A stretch of DNA of 64,000 nucleotides from an uncultured Propionivibrio sp. (GTDB lineage Bacteria; Pseudomonadota; Gammaproteobacteria; Burkholderiales; Rhodocyclaceae): assembly GCF_963666255.1 (NCBI RefSeq), contig NZ_OY762655.1, positions 1,178,001 to 1,242,000 on the forward strand, read 5' to 3'. This document shows positions 1-7,914 of the stretch, piece after piece. The notes under the pieces were generated by a model. That model did not search any database, was not told the DNA's origin, and worked only from the letters and a program-made list of their open reading frames with translations. A program made the translations under genes and the position numbers. Position 1 is the stretch's first letter. Every line of letters begins with the position of its first letter.

Positions 1-1215
1 GCTCGCCCGCCCCTCAAGGACGGCATTGATCGACTCCCAGGCGCGCGCGCGGTCGTCGGGGTGGATGAAGTCGGTCCACTGCTGCGCCGTGCGGCGGATT
101 TCCTCGTGGCTGTAACCCAGCATGAGGGCCCAGCGCTCATTGCGATCGACGCTGCCGGCAGCGATATCCCAGTCCCAGAAACCGAGATCCGCGCCCTCCA
201 GGACGAAACGCAACTGCTGCTCGCTGTTTTCAAGCGCACGCTTGGCCGCCCGTTGCTGCGTGATGTCATAACCGATGCCGAGGACGCCGATCAGTTGCCC
301 GTTCTGGTCGCGCATCGGCATCTTGGTCGTCTGCAGCAACTCGCGATGGCCGTCGGCGGCGAAACAGATCTCTTCCTCATTGACCGAGGGACCGTTCCTT
401 TCCATGGCGGCGCGGTCGTGCGCACGGAAAAATTCCGCCAGAGTGGCATCGACGAAGTCGAAATCAGTCTTGCCGACGATCTCCCGCTCGGGCGCGCCGA
501 AGAACTGCTCGAAGCGCCGGTTGCAGGCAAGGTAAATGCCTTGGGCGTCCTTGAGCCAGATGAGGTCGGGCAGCGCGTCGATCAGCGTCCGCAGCATCGA
601 CCGTTCGCGCAAGGCCAGCGCCTGGGCCGCCTGTGCGGCCCGCTGGTTTTGCAGACGCTGCGCCTGATCCTGAAAGAACAGGCACAACAGCATGGTCGCC
701 AGCGGATAGAAGAGCAGGAGCACCCACCATGCCTGTTCGATGAAGGGATAACCGGCCCGGTTGGGAAACTGCGTGAACGCCGCCAGCTGGAACACCTGCT
801 CCAGCACACCGAGGACGAAAAACTGGAAGGGAGACGGCGGCACTGAACCGCGCCGCCACCAATGCCGTGCCAGTACGCCGAGCAGGGCGGAGACGACGAT
901 GATGACGATGCCGACCGGCGCGCCGATGCCGCCCAGTTGATAGCGATAGAACGCGGCGATACCCGCCGCGATCGCCGCCGTCATTCCCCCGCCCACGACC
1001 CCGGCGACCGCGAGCACGATCGAACGGCCGTCGAAGAAGAGCCCCGGCGCGAAATGCATCGGATTGAGCATGCCCAGCAAGGTCACTCCGCCGAACAGCA
1101 GTCCGAGCACGACCTGGCGGTTGCGCGTCCTGTTCGGAAAGCGGGCGAGGACGATCTGCCCGGCGGCCACGAGGGCGATCAGAAACGCGATGTTATTGAC
1201 CAGACTGATAAGCAT
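1..1215 (-). CDS. 5TM-LytS-type membrane sensor with PAS domains (3' end beyond window)
   Basis: The frame is open from an ATG at 1215 to the left window edge, giving 405 codons without the C-terminus. Residues 1-185 are hydrophobic with about five to six membrane segments, and the stretch around GVTLLGMLNPMHFAPG and FDGRSIVLAVAG resembles the 5TM-5TMR_LYT sensory domain. A coiled coil follows. Next are a PAS domain (about 205-330, with LPDLIWLKDAQGIYLACN) and the start of a second PAS (WDWDIAAGSVDRNERW, FIHPDDRARAW). The output domain lies outside the window; family precedent favours GGDEF or histidine kinase, but this cannot be decided here. It lies 140 bp downstream of another PAS sensor on the same strand, so the two may be co-transcribed. 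Confidence 0.85.
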   Translation of the reverse strand, partial: MLISLVNNIAFLIALVAAGQIVLARFPNRTRNRQVVLGLLFGGVTLLGMLNPMHFAPGLFFDGRSIVLAVAGVVGGGMTAAIAAGIAAFYRYQLGGIGAPVGIVIIVVSALLGVLARHWWRRGSVPPSPFQFFVLGVLEQVFQLAAFTQFPNRAGYPFIEQAWWVLLLFYPLATMLLCLFFQDQAQRLQNQRAAQAAQALALRERSMLRTLIDALPDLIWLKDAQGIYLACNRRFEQFFGAPEREIVGKTDFDFVDATLAEFFRAHDRAAMERNGPSVNEEEICFAADGHRELLQTTKMPMRDQNGQLIGVLGIGYDITQQRAAKRALENSEQQLRFVLEGADLGFWDWDIAAGSVDRNERWALMLGYSHEEIRRTAQQWTDFIHPDDRARAWESINAVLEGRAS

Positions 1216-1355
1216 GCTTCTGCGCTAGGACGGGAGACTCCGGAGGCGATCATTCTAGCACCCGGGGTGCATGCGCACGGGATCATACCCCCGTCATGGC
1301 AAGCAAGCGCGCCGCGCACGCCGGAAACGCATCCGCGGCTGGCAGACAGCACTCA

Positions 1356-3515
1356 CTAGCGGAAAAACTGATAGCCGTTACGTCCTTGATCCTTGGCCGC
1401 ATACATGGCGGCGTCGGCCTTTTTCAGGAGTCCCTGGACGTCGTCATCGCCATCGGCGCGATACACGGCGATACCGATGCTGGTGGTGATATTCAGCGTG
1501 TGGCTGTCGATCAGGATGGGCGCATTGATCGCCGCGATGATTTTCCCGGCTACCCGCGCCGCATCCTCCGGCGCCGCGATCTCGGCGAGCAATATGATGA
1601 ACTCATCGCCACCGTGCCGCGACACGGTGTCGCCGGCGCGCACGCAGCGTATCAGGCGGACGGACACTTCCTTGAGCAGGGCATCGCCGACGTCATGCCC
1701 GAGCAGATCGTTGATGTTCTTGAAATAATCGAGATCGAGGAACATCACCGCCAGCGTGTTGCGGTGGCGCCTGGCTTGCGACAAGGCCTGCGCCAGACGG
1801 TCGAGGAGCATGCGGCGATTGGGCAGATTGGTGAGCGAATCGAAATAGGCCAGCGTACGGATTTTCTCTTCCATCGCCTTGTGTTCGGTAACGTCGATCG
1901 CAATACCGCCGAGGATCGGCGCCTGCGCCGGCCGCTCAATCCGGAATTTGTGCGTCTGGTAGGTTCGCGTCGCACCGTCGGTCGTCGGCACCCGCTCTTC
2001 CACGACGTGGTAACCGACGTCAAGAGCGTGCCTGTCGTCAGCGATCATTTTGTCCGCGAGCTCCGACGCAAACAGTTCGCGCGTCGACCGCCCCATCCAG
2101 CGCTCCGCACCAATGACATCCGACATGTAGCGGTTGGCGTAGAGCACGCGGCCGTCGGCCTCCTTGATGAAGACGGCAGCCGGCAGGGTATCCATGAACA
2201 GATTGAAGCGCCCCTGGCTTTCGGCCAGCGCCTGCTCCATGATCTTGCGCTCGGTGATGCTCCTCACCAGCATGCAGCTGTACTCGACCCCCTTGTACTC
2301 GAAATAGTTGGCGACGACCTCGGTCGGGCACGTCCGGCCATCACGACTTCTCTGTGTGGATTCGAAGCGCAGGATTTTTTCCTGCGTCAACGACTGCCAA
2401 TGCTTCTGCCATTCCTCGTCGGTCAGCGCAGGGTCGATGTCGCTCATGCCGAGACGCATCAATTCGTCGCGGGAATAGCCAAGCACGCGTCCCGCCGCAT
2501 CGTTGGCCTCGCAGATCGCCCCGTGCTGATTGACCCAGAAGATTTCCTCATCCGCCTGATCGAGGCCGAACTGGCGAAACCGCAGCGCCTCCTCCAGACG
2601 CTCACGCTCGGCCACGGCGGAAAGGGCCGTCACCGCGTGGCTGATGTCCGAGGACAAGCGGTCGAGCAGATCGACGCTTTCGGTGTCGAACGCGTTGATA
2701 TCGGAGCGATAAACGGTCAGCACGGCGATCACCGTCCGCGCGTCGCGGATCGGAAAGGAGGCCGACGACCCGAAACCGTGGCGCTGCGCAAGTTCGCTCC
2801 ACCGACGCGTATTGGGGTTGCGCAGGAAGTCCTGATTGACAATGACCCTGTCTTCGCAAAAGGCCGTCGCCGCCTGTCCCCGCCCCTCAGGAACGTCAAG
2901 CCGGGCATAGAATTCAGGCTCCCCGAGCATCCCGATCCCGCTGCCGAACATGGCGGTTGCATCAAGCCGCCGCAACGCGTCGTTGGGCACCCCGATCCAT
3001 GCCATCTTCATCCCGCCCAGTTCAACCGCGATCCGGCAGATTCCGGAAAACAGATCGGCATGGCTGGGGGTACGGGAAATAAGGCGATTGGCTTCGATTA
3101 CGGCAGCGTAGAGTTTCTGCAGGCGGAGCAGGCGCATTTCGGCCGTCTTGCGCTCGGAAATGTCGACCAGAATACCGCTCCAGAGAATTGCGCCGTCATC
3201 GAGACGCTCCGGCATCGCCTGTCCGCGCACCCATTTCAAGACGCCGCCGGGCGTAGTGATGCGAAATTCATGTACCCAGGGGATCAGCCCATCCACGGAC
3301 AACTGCAACGAGTGCCACAGGGAGGGTGCATCCTCCTCGACGACGCAAGCAACCATGATCGAGGCATCGGCATAGACCGCTTCGGGCGTGTATTCGTAGA
3401 GATCCCTCACGCCTTCGCTCAGATACGGGAAATACCACTCTCCGGTCGGCGCCATGCGAAACTGGTAGACAACCCCGGGTACAGCCTGAATGAGTTTCTC
3501 GAGATGTTGGCTCAT
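1356..3515 (-). CDS. PAS-GAF-PAS-PAS-GGDEF diguanylate cyclase
   Basis: The product is 719 residues and soluble, with no membrane segment. Domains in order are an N-terminal PAS (MSQHLEKLIQAVPGVVYQF; ends VDISERKTAE), a GAF domain (LYAAVIEANRLISRT through SHAVTAL), two further PAS domains (ending ITERKIMEQAL and IDVTEHKAMEEK) and a C-terminal GGDEF domain. The catalytic motif is HGGDEF, preceded by RAGD five residues upstream, which matches a product-inhibition I-site. It should therefore be an active, feedback-controlled cyclase making c-di-GMP. I chose the ATG at 3515, because the upstream in-frame part (to 3617) lacks PAS homology and an AGGG lies about 9 nt before this ATG. The signal sensed is unknown. 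Confidence 0.9.
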   Translation of the reverse strand: MSQHLEKLIQAVPGVVYQFRMAPTGEWYFPYLSEGVRDLYEYTPEAVYADASIMVACVVEEDAPSLWHSLQLSVDGLIPWVHEFRITTPGGVLKWVRGQAMPERLDDGAILWSGILVDISERKTAEMRLLRLQKLYAAVIEANRLISRTPSHADLFSGICRIAVELGGMKMAWIGVPNDALRRLDATAMFGSGIGMLGEPEFYARLDVPEGRGQAATAFCEDRVIVNQDFLRNPNTRRWSELAQRHGFGSSASFPIRDARTVIAVLTVYRSDINAFDTESVDLLDRLSSDISHAVTALSAVAERERLEEALRFRQFGLDQADEEIFWVNQHGAICEANDAAGRVLGYSRDELMRLGMSDIDPALTDEEWQKHWQSLTQEKILRFESTQRSRDGRTCPTEVVANYFEYKGVEYSCMLVRSITERKIMEQALAESQGRFNLFMDTLPAAVFIKEADGRVLYANRYMSDVIGAERWMGRSTRELFASELADKMIADDRHALDVGYHVVEERVPTTDGATRTYQTHKFRIERPAQAPILGGIAIDVTEHKAMEEKIRTLAYFDSLTNLPNRRMLLDRLAQALSQARRHRNTLAVMFLDLDYFKNINDLLGHDVGDALLKEVSVRLIRCVRAGDTVSRHGGDEFIILLAEIAAPEDAARVAGKIIAAINAPILIDSHTLNITTSIGIAVYRADGDDDVQGLLKKADAAMYAAKDQGRNGYQFFR

Positions 3516-3728
3516 GCCATGACCCTGCGCCTTTTCGATTTGTTTTATGGACAGGATGGCCACCTCTGGCCACACGTCACTCGGGATCATTCTAGCCTTG
3601 CTTTCCCGGCAATCCAAGGCGCATCATCCCGTTCGCATCGACCGGAGCAAACGCGGCATTTTCCGGAGCAAGCACGCCAACCGGCGAATTGATTCACATC
3701 AACTCAGACGTCATCTCATCAGGACACC

Positions 3729-4472
3729 ATGAAACCGGGACAATATCTGCTCATCCTGTCAGCGCTTCTGACGTTTTCGGCGCATGCACAGGTCTTCGAC
3801 GTCGCCAGCAACGACGAAATTGCGACGCGGACGCGCCTGATTCCGGCCGAGTCGGCAAAGGCCGTCGTCCTGCTTTTCCCTGGCGGTGGCGGCGTCCTGA
3901 AACTCGATGAACAGGGAACGACGGCGAACAGGCATACCTTCGTACGCTCGGCGAACCTCTGGGCGCGCCACGGCATCGACGCGGTGCTGGTCGACACGCC
4001 TTATGATCTGGGAAACGAGCGACTCGACCGACGACCGCTCAAGGATCATCAGGAGAGAATCCGGGCCGTGGTCAAGTTCTACAAGGACCGGACCGGCCTG
4101 CCGATCTGGATTTTCGGACATAGCCGGGGCACGGTCAGCGTCACCCGGTTTGCCAGCCAGGGCCCGGAGTGGACGTCCTTGATTGCCGGCGTCATCGTCG
4201 CCGGCACCGTCCATTCGGCAGCGCTGGACACGCGCATGACACTGCCGGTACTGGCGATCCACCACAAGCAGGACAGTTGCCGGGTCACGCCGCCCAGCGC
4301 ATCGGAATCCATCGTCAGCAGTCGTCCGTCCGGCACCAGGGCCGAATTCGTCCTGATCGACGGCGGTCAGAGCAGCGGCGATGCGTGCGGGTCCTTCGCC
4401 CACCATGGCTTCAACCAGAATGAGGACGAACTGGTCGACACCGCCGCCCGCTTCATTCTGGCCGAGCCCTGA
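3729..4472 (+). CDS. exported alpha/beta hydrolase-fold protein
   Basis: A 247-residue protein that begins with a clear Sec signal peptide (hydrophobic residues 5-18, likely cleavage after SAHA at about 20), so it is probably periplasmic. The fold is indicated by an oxyanion-region FPGGGG (50-55) and by a nucleophile elbow GHSRG (Ser132). DACGSFAHHGF near the C-terminus supplies the likely catalytic His. The substrate cannot be told from sequence; the family includes esterases and dienelactone-hydrolase-like enzymes. It appears to be a single transcription unit, divergent from the GGDEF gene. Confidence 0.8.
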   Translation: MKPGQYLLILSALLTFSAHAQVFDVASNDEIATRTRLIPAESAKAVVLLFPGGGGVLKLDEQGTTANRHTFVRSANLWARHGIDAVLVDTPYDLGNERLDRRPLKDHQERIRAVVKFYKDRTGLPIWIFGHSRGTVSVTRFASQGPEWTSLIAGVIVAGTVHSAALDTRMTLPVLAIHHKQDSCRVTPPSASESIVSSRPSGTRAEFVLIDGGQSSGDACGSFAHHGFNQNEDELVDTAARFILAEP

Positions 4473-4631
4473 GCGCCGGTTTCGACGGGAATCGCGATCG
4501 CAGCCGAAACAGGCTCCGAATAGCGACCCGATCGGCGATACGTCGTTTAAAATCCTCGCGACACCGGCGCCCGAAAGGCATATGCGCCGGTATTTTCCGC
4601 AATCGACAAACCATACCGGGATAGAGTCATC

Positions 4632-5042
4632 ATGAGTTCTGCAACAACGGGCAAGCGCAATTTCTGGATCTGGCTGATCGTCATCTGGTCCTTCGGGAGC
4701 GGCGTCATCAGCCTCCTCTCATTTTTTGCCGTCCAGTTCGGCGCTGTTCCGCTCAGCGACGCCCAGCGGGACTACTTCGACCAGCTCGGTCTGATCGACC
4801 ACATGGCCGGCGTTCTGAGCGCCACCCTGAACGCGGCCGGCGCCATCACCCTTTTCAAGCTGCGCAGGCAGGCCATGTACCTGTTTTTCGCCGCTTTCGG
4901 CACCAGTGTCCTGCTCACCGGCTGGCATGCCGCCACCCGAGGTCTGAGCGGCGGTCTGGTCGAACTCGGCCTCGGCCTGGGGCTTCTCGGCACCGTCTGC
5001 GTTTATGTGCAAAAACTGGCAAAGGAACAGCGCCTGTCATAA
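4632..5042 (+). CDS. small integral membrane protein of unknown function
   Basis: A 136-residue protein with about four predicted membrane helices (residues 11-35, 58-76, 79-97 and 103-124), a short basic N-terminus (TTGKR) and a cytoplasmic KLAKEQR tail. No family could be recognised. It follows the hydrolase gene by 160 bp on the same strand, probably with its own promoter. Confidence 0.7.
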   Translation: MSSATTGKRNFWIWLIVIWSFGSGVISLLSFFAVQFGAVPLSDAQRDYFDQLGLIDHMAGVLSATLNAAGAITLFKLRRQAMYLFFAAFGTSVLLTGWHAATRGLSGGLVELGLGLGLLGTVCVYVQKLAKEQRLS

Positions 5043-5212
5043 TTTTTACGGGCCAAAACATGCCAGATGGGAGTTTTTTTTCAATCGGCGCAAGCGCAGG
5101 ATCGCGACCTTCCGGCATGACCCGTGAATACACCGACATCTTACCGCAAACCGGGAAGACATCGATTCAACACATTGCTTTAAAACAATAAAATAAAGCT
5201 TGGCATGACATG

Positions 5213-5243
5213 TGCAAATTTCCGGACACACTCCGGACTTGCA
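5213..5243. promoter_or_regulatory. inverted repeat upstream of repeat-protein gene
   Basis: TGCAA at 5213-5217 pairs with TTGCA at 5239-5243, and TCCGGA at 5221-5226 pairs with TCCGGA at 5232-5237 around a CACAC loop. A run of five T follows, so it may be a weak terminator/attenuator or a protein-binding dyad. No regulator is assignable. Confidence 0.35.
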
Positions 5244-5329
5244 TTTTTCATGCACACGGCGACGGATTTTTTTCAAACACGCCGTAAAACCGTGTCAACC
5301 GACCCATGCCGCTGGCGTTAAGCATGGTA

Positions 5330-5345
5330 GAACTCGAACGAGTTC
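5330..5345. promoter_or_regulatory. palindrome GAACTCG-AA-CGAGTTC
   Basis: A perfect 7-bp dyad with a 2-bp spacer, located 115 bp before the ATG of the repeat-protein gene. It is either an operator or a leader-RNA hairpin; the sequence alone does not decide. Confidence 0.35.
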
Positions 5346-5460
5346 GACACGACAGTTTTCGACAGACGTCGCCAATGTCGATTCACGCACCGTGACCGAG
5401 GACCGCCACGAAAACTGGCAAAGGGAAGCGTCTCTAACGTTTTTTAAAGGGGTCCATACC

Positions 5461-5793
5461 ATGCGCAAGTCCATTTTCGTCATCGTTGCCGCATTTGCTT
5501 CATCGTTTGCATTTGCCCAGGCGGGTGTTCAAGCGACGCCAGGGAGTGTTCAGGCCACCTCGGGAGGCGTGAATATTCAAGGTAACACCAACATCAACGC
5601 CAACGCCCAGAACGTGAACGCCGTTGCCGTCGGCCAGGGCAACACGGCCAAGAACGCCGTCGGCGCGATCAAGGGCGGCACCAACATCAAGGGCAACACC
5701 AACATCAACGCCAGCGCCAAGAATGTGAACGCGGTCGCCGTCGGCAAGGGCAACACCGCCACGAACGACGTCGGCGCGATCGGCGGCAAGTAA
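5461..5793 (+). CDS. secreted 110-residue protein of two 37-residue Asn/Gly-rich repeats
   Basis: The ATG at 5461 is preceded by a good ribosome site (AAAGGGG) and starts a textbook Sec signal peptide (MRKSIFVIVAAFASSFAFA, cleavage near residue 19-20). The mature part is low-complexity, with two nearly identical tandem units at residues 35-71 and 72-108, each built on GNTNINA, NVNAVAVG and GNTA-N-VGAI. The Asn/Gly/Val periodicity recalls beta-solenoid or curli-like repeat proteins, but the curlin signature residues are not convincing. No known family was recognised. A strong terminator follows at once, so it is a monocistronic, probably abundant, exported protein. Confidence 0.8.
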   Translation: MRKSIFVIVAAFASSFAFAQAGVQATPGSVQATSGGVNIQGNTNINANAQNVNAVAVGQGNTAKNAVGAIKGGTNIKGNTNINASAKNVNAVAVGKGNTATNDVGAIGGK

Positions 5794-5821
5794 GCGCCAG
5801 ACAAGCATCCGCGAACCATGC

Positions 5822-5857
5822 AAAAAGCCCGGCGCAGGCAACTGCACCGGGCTTTTA
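5822..5857 (+). terminator. rho-independent terminator of the repeat-protein gene
   Basis: The stem AAAAGCCCGG-C-GCAG pairs with CTGC-A-CCGGGCTTTT around a GCAA loop, 28 nt after the stop codon. The A-run on one side and T-run on the other could let it act in both directions. Confidence 0.85.
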
Positions 5858-5864
5858 TATTCAG

Positions 5865-5921
5865 GAGCCTATTTCGGCAGGGCTCGCGGGCCGCGCCGAC
5901 GGTCCCTACCGAAATAGGCTC
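5865..5921. repeat. 57-bp imperfect inverted repeat (18-bp arms)
   Basis: Arms 5865-5882 (GAGCCTATTTCGGCAGGG) and 5904-5921 match in 17 of 18 positions and flank a 21-bp GC-rich centre. It lies between the convergent repeat-protein and yceH genes. It may be a REP/MITE-like element or a second terminator for yceH; there is no T-run in the yceH direction. Confidence 0.6.
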
Positions 5922-5952
5922 TAAGAAAGCGGCGTCGCCCGCCGGGCCGTGA

Positions 5953-6606
5953 TCAACTCAGTCCGTGCCGCGCCAGCAGCGCCTTGAGCTCGGCCACTTC
6001 CGCCTCGAGCCGTTCAACCCGCTGCGCCAGCAGATTCTCCGCCGCCGATTCGGACACATGCCCATCATCAGGCGACGCGGCACTATCGACGTCGATGTCG
6101 CCGTAAAAGACATGGGCGTAGCGCGATTCGCGCTTGCCGGGTTCGCGCGGCAGACGGACGACGAAGGGACCATCTTCGCGCCGGGCCAGTCGCTCCAGAG
6201 TGGCTTCGGCCTCCGTAACGTCCTTGAGCGGACAGAGACGGCTGGCGCGTGACCGCAGTTCCCCCGGCGTCTGCGGCCCGCGCAGCAGCAATTCGCAGAC
6301 GATGCCCAACTCCTGCGGATTGAATTTCAGCTGGCCGTATTCCGAGTTGCAGAAACGATGCCGATACTTGGGAACGCGGCTGCCGTAGCCACTCTCTTCG
6401 CTCACCAGCCGCTTCCTGACCAACTGGTCGAGAATCTGCTGGACGCTCGTCTCGTCGAGATCGAGTACCGGATCGCGATTGCTCTTCTGGTTGCAGGCAT
6501 TGGTCAGGGCGTTCAGCGACAGCGGATACTGCTCCGGCGTCGTGATTTCCTTCTCGATCAGCGCGCCGATGACGCGCGCTTCATGCGGCGAGAATTCGAC
6601 GGTCAT
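5953..6606 (-). CDS. yceH: YceH family (DUF480) protein
   Basis: A 217-residue protein with the family hallmarks: an N-terminal winged-helix pair starting with [26 protein letters not shown], then [17 protein letters not shown], the second winged helix [19 protein letters not shown], and a C-terminal coiled coil ([24 protein letters not shown]). The molecular role of the family is not settled. Its start codon overlaps the stop of the upstream 71-codon gene by 4 bp (ATGA), implying translational coupling. Confidence 0.92.
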   Translation of the reverse strand: MTVEFSPHEARVIGALIEKEITTPEQYPLSLNALTNACNQKSNRDPVLDLDETSVQQILDQLVRKRLVSEESGYGSRVPKYRHRFCNSEYGQLKFNPQELGIVCELLLRGPQTPGELRSRASRLCPLKDVTEAEATLERLARREDGPFVVRLPREPGKRESRYAHVFYGDIDVDSAASPDDGHVSESAAENLLAQRVERLEAEVAELKALLARHGLS

Positions 6607-6818
6607 GATGCCTTGTACTGCTTATAGACGGTCCGGGCGTCCTCGTGCGCGCGGTCGAGCGTGCATATCTGCGGCCGGTCGTCGTGCCCGCTGAAGAAGC
6701 CATCCTCCTGGGCACGCATCACCATGGCAATGGCGACCTCGTCGGCAACGTCATATTTTTCGGTAATCAGCGTGGTGACTTCGTCGAGGAAGCCTTCATA
6801 CGTCATGTGCTTGGCCAT
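6603..6818 (-). CDS. small conserved-looking hypothetical protein coupled to YceH
   Basis: 71 residues, acidic and soluble, with no membrane segment or recognised domain; it contains [30 protein letters not shown]. An AGGAA ribosome site precedes the ATG. The 4-bp stop/start overlap with yceH and the shared strand indicate a two-gene operon. No function is assigned. Confidence 0.7.
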   Translation of the reverse strand: MAKHMTYEGFLDEVTTLITEKYDVADEVAIAMVMRAQEDGFFSGHDDRPQICTLDRAHEDARTVYKQYKAS

Positions 6819-6884
6819 GGTGTTCTTTCCTGTGGTTTTTCCCCACCGCCCGGCATGGGAGGCAGACGGCGCTCATCCGTCAGT

Positions 6885-7598
6885 TTACTCGATGAATATG
6901 TCAGGATATTTTTCCGCCATGATTGGCAGCGACCGATAGATCTCGCTCATGTGATGCAGCATTTCTTTCTCGGCCTGATCGGCATCTCCCGCCTCGATCG
7001 CATCGACGATCGCTTCGTGTTCGGCCACCAGCGTCGCGATCGGGGTGGCATGGTCGTAGGTCAGGAAGCGAACGCGGTTCAACTGGGCCTTGACCTTCTG
7101 TGTCACCTCCCAGGCAAAATCGCGTTTGGCATTCTGCGCGAGCAGATAGTGCATTTCCTCGTCGAGATCGAGGAACGTCCGGCTGTCGCCGGTCTTCACC
7201 TTTTTCTGGCTGGCGATATTCTTTCTCAGTTTCCTGATCAGGGTGGCCGAGCGGGTCCTTGTCACTTCCCGCACGATTGCCAGTTCGATCACTTCGCGCA
7301 CGAAGCAGGCGTCGATGACTTCGCGTACCGAAATCTTGCGAATGAAGGTGCCGCGATTGGGACGAACCTCGATCAGCCTTTCCTGACCCAACAGGATGAA
7401 AGCCTCGCGAACGGGTTGCCGGCTGATGGCGAAACGCTTGCTGATCTCCAGTTCGGAGATCGCCTGTCCCGGCGCCAGTTCCCCCGTGATGATGGCCGCC
7501 CGAAGCGCGTCGAGAATGATCGCGCTGGCGGTGCCGCCCTCCCGGCGCAAGCGCTCCGAAAAATCGGAAACCGCTGAATTGATTGTTGTAATGGTCAT
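6885..7598 (-). CDS. GntR-family regulator, FadR/FCD subfamily
   Basis: 237 residues. The N-terminal winged helix (about 20-90) shows AIITGELAPGQAISE, RFAISRQPVREAF and NRGTFIRKISVREV, all standard GntR signatures. The all-helical C-terminal FCD ligand domain (about 95-225) contains the metal-binding residues expected in this family (D-x-x-M-H near DLDEEMHYLLA, and late His residues in AEHEAIVDAI and MLHHMSEIY). It is divergent from the TRAP operon with an operator-like palindrome between them, so it most likely represses dctPQM in response to the transported acid or a catabolite. Confidence 0.92.
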   Translation of the reverse strand: MTITTINSAVSDFSERLRREGGTASAIILDALRAAIITGELAPGQAISELEISKRFAISRQPVREAFILLGQERLIEVRPNRGTFIRKISVREVIDACFVREVIELAIVREVTRTRSATLIRKLRKNIASQKKVKTGDSRTFLDLDEEMHYLLAQNAKRDFAWEVTQKVKAQLNRVRFLTYDHATPIATLVAEHEAIVDAIEAGDADQAEKEMLHHMSEIYRSLPIMAEKYPDIFIE

Positions 7599-7914
7599 TA
7601 GCGTCGATCCGGACTCACAATGTCCAGACTATAAAAGAATATCAAATGCTGTTGACAACCTATTAACGACTATACCACCATACCGGTATAGCGGTATGGT
7701 GGCTTGCGCGGTCAATGACAATTAAAACGCCAGGTCAGCCCGATGAGGCTGGCCGAATTGACTGCACGGGCACAACAGATCAGCAGCGCGACAGCGCAAT
7801 CCGGGAAAGGGGGAATCGCAAAACAGTCGGAAACACCGAAGCATTTGTTGCCAAGGGGTCGTCACGCGCATTGCCAGCCGGGGCGATCAACGTCGTTATT
7901 CGAGGAGAAGTTAA
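7599..7914. other. 316-bp divergent promoter region between gntR and dctP
   Basis: No coding frame is supported. The gntR-proximal half is AT-rich and contains TTGACA (7652-7657) and ACTATAAAAG (7628-7637). The 28-bp operator dyad sits at 7675-7702. The remaining 200 bp before dctP form a long leader ending in the ribosome site GAGGAGAAG. Confidence 0.6.
7675..7702. promoter_or_regulatory. probable GntR operator
   Basis: A perfect 11-bp inverted repeat, CCACCATACCG / CGGTATGGTGG, separated by GTATAG. It is the strongest dyad in the intergenic region and lies directly beside the adjacent gntR gene. The inner part TACCGGTATAGCGGTA contains the TACC/GGTA halves often seen for FCD-type regulators. 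Confidence 0.7.

Larger units (their letters stand above)
5043..5460. other. 418-bp intergenic region upstream of the repeat-protein gene
   Basis: No credible coding frame was seen. The centre (5175-5205) is markedly AT-rich against the GC-rich background (TTTAAAACAATAAAATAAAG), typical of a promoter zone. Two dyads lie downstream of it and are listed separately. The leader between the AT-rich block and the ATG at 5461 is long (over 200 nt), which leaves room for post-transcriptional control. Confidence 0.5.

Noticed and set aside
1296..3692. 798-codon plus-strand open frame
   Set aside because: It lies antisense to the PAS-GAF-GGDEF gene, whose motifs are unmistakable; long antisense frames are expected in GC-rich DNA and this one has no recognisable domain.
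4473..4631. Stem GTTTCG/CGAAAC after the hydrolase gene as a terminator
   Set aside because: The loop is long and no T-run follows.
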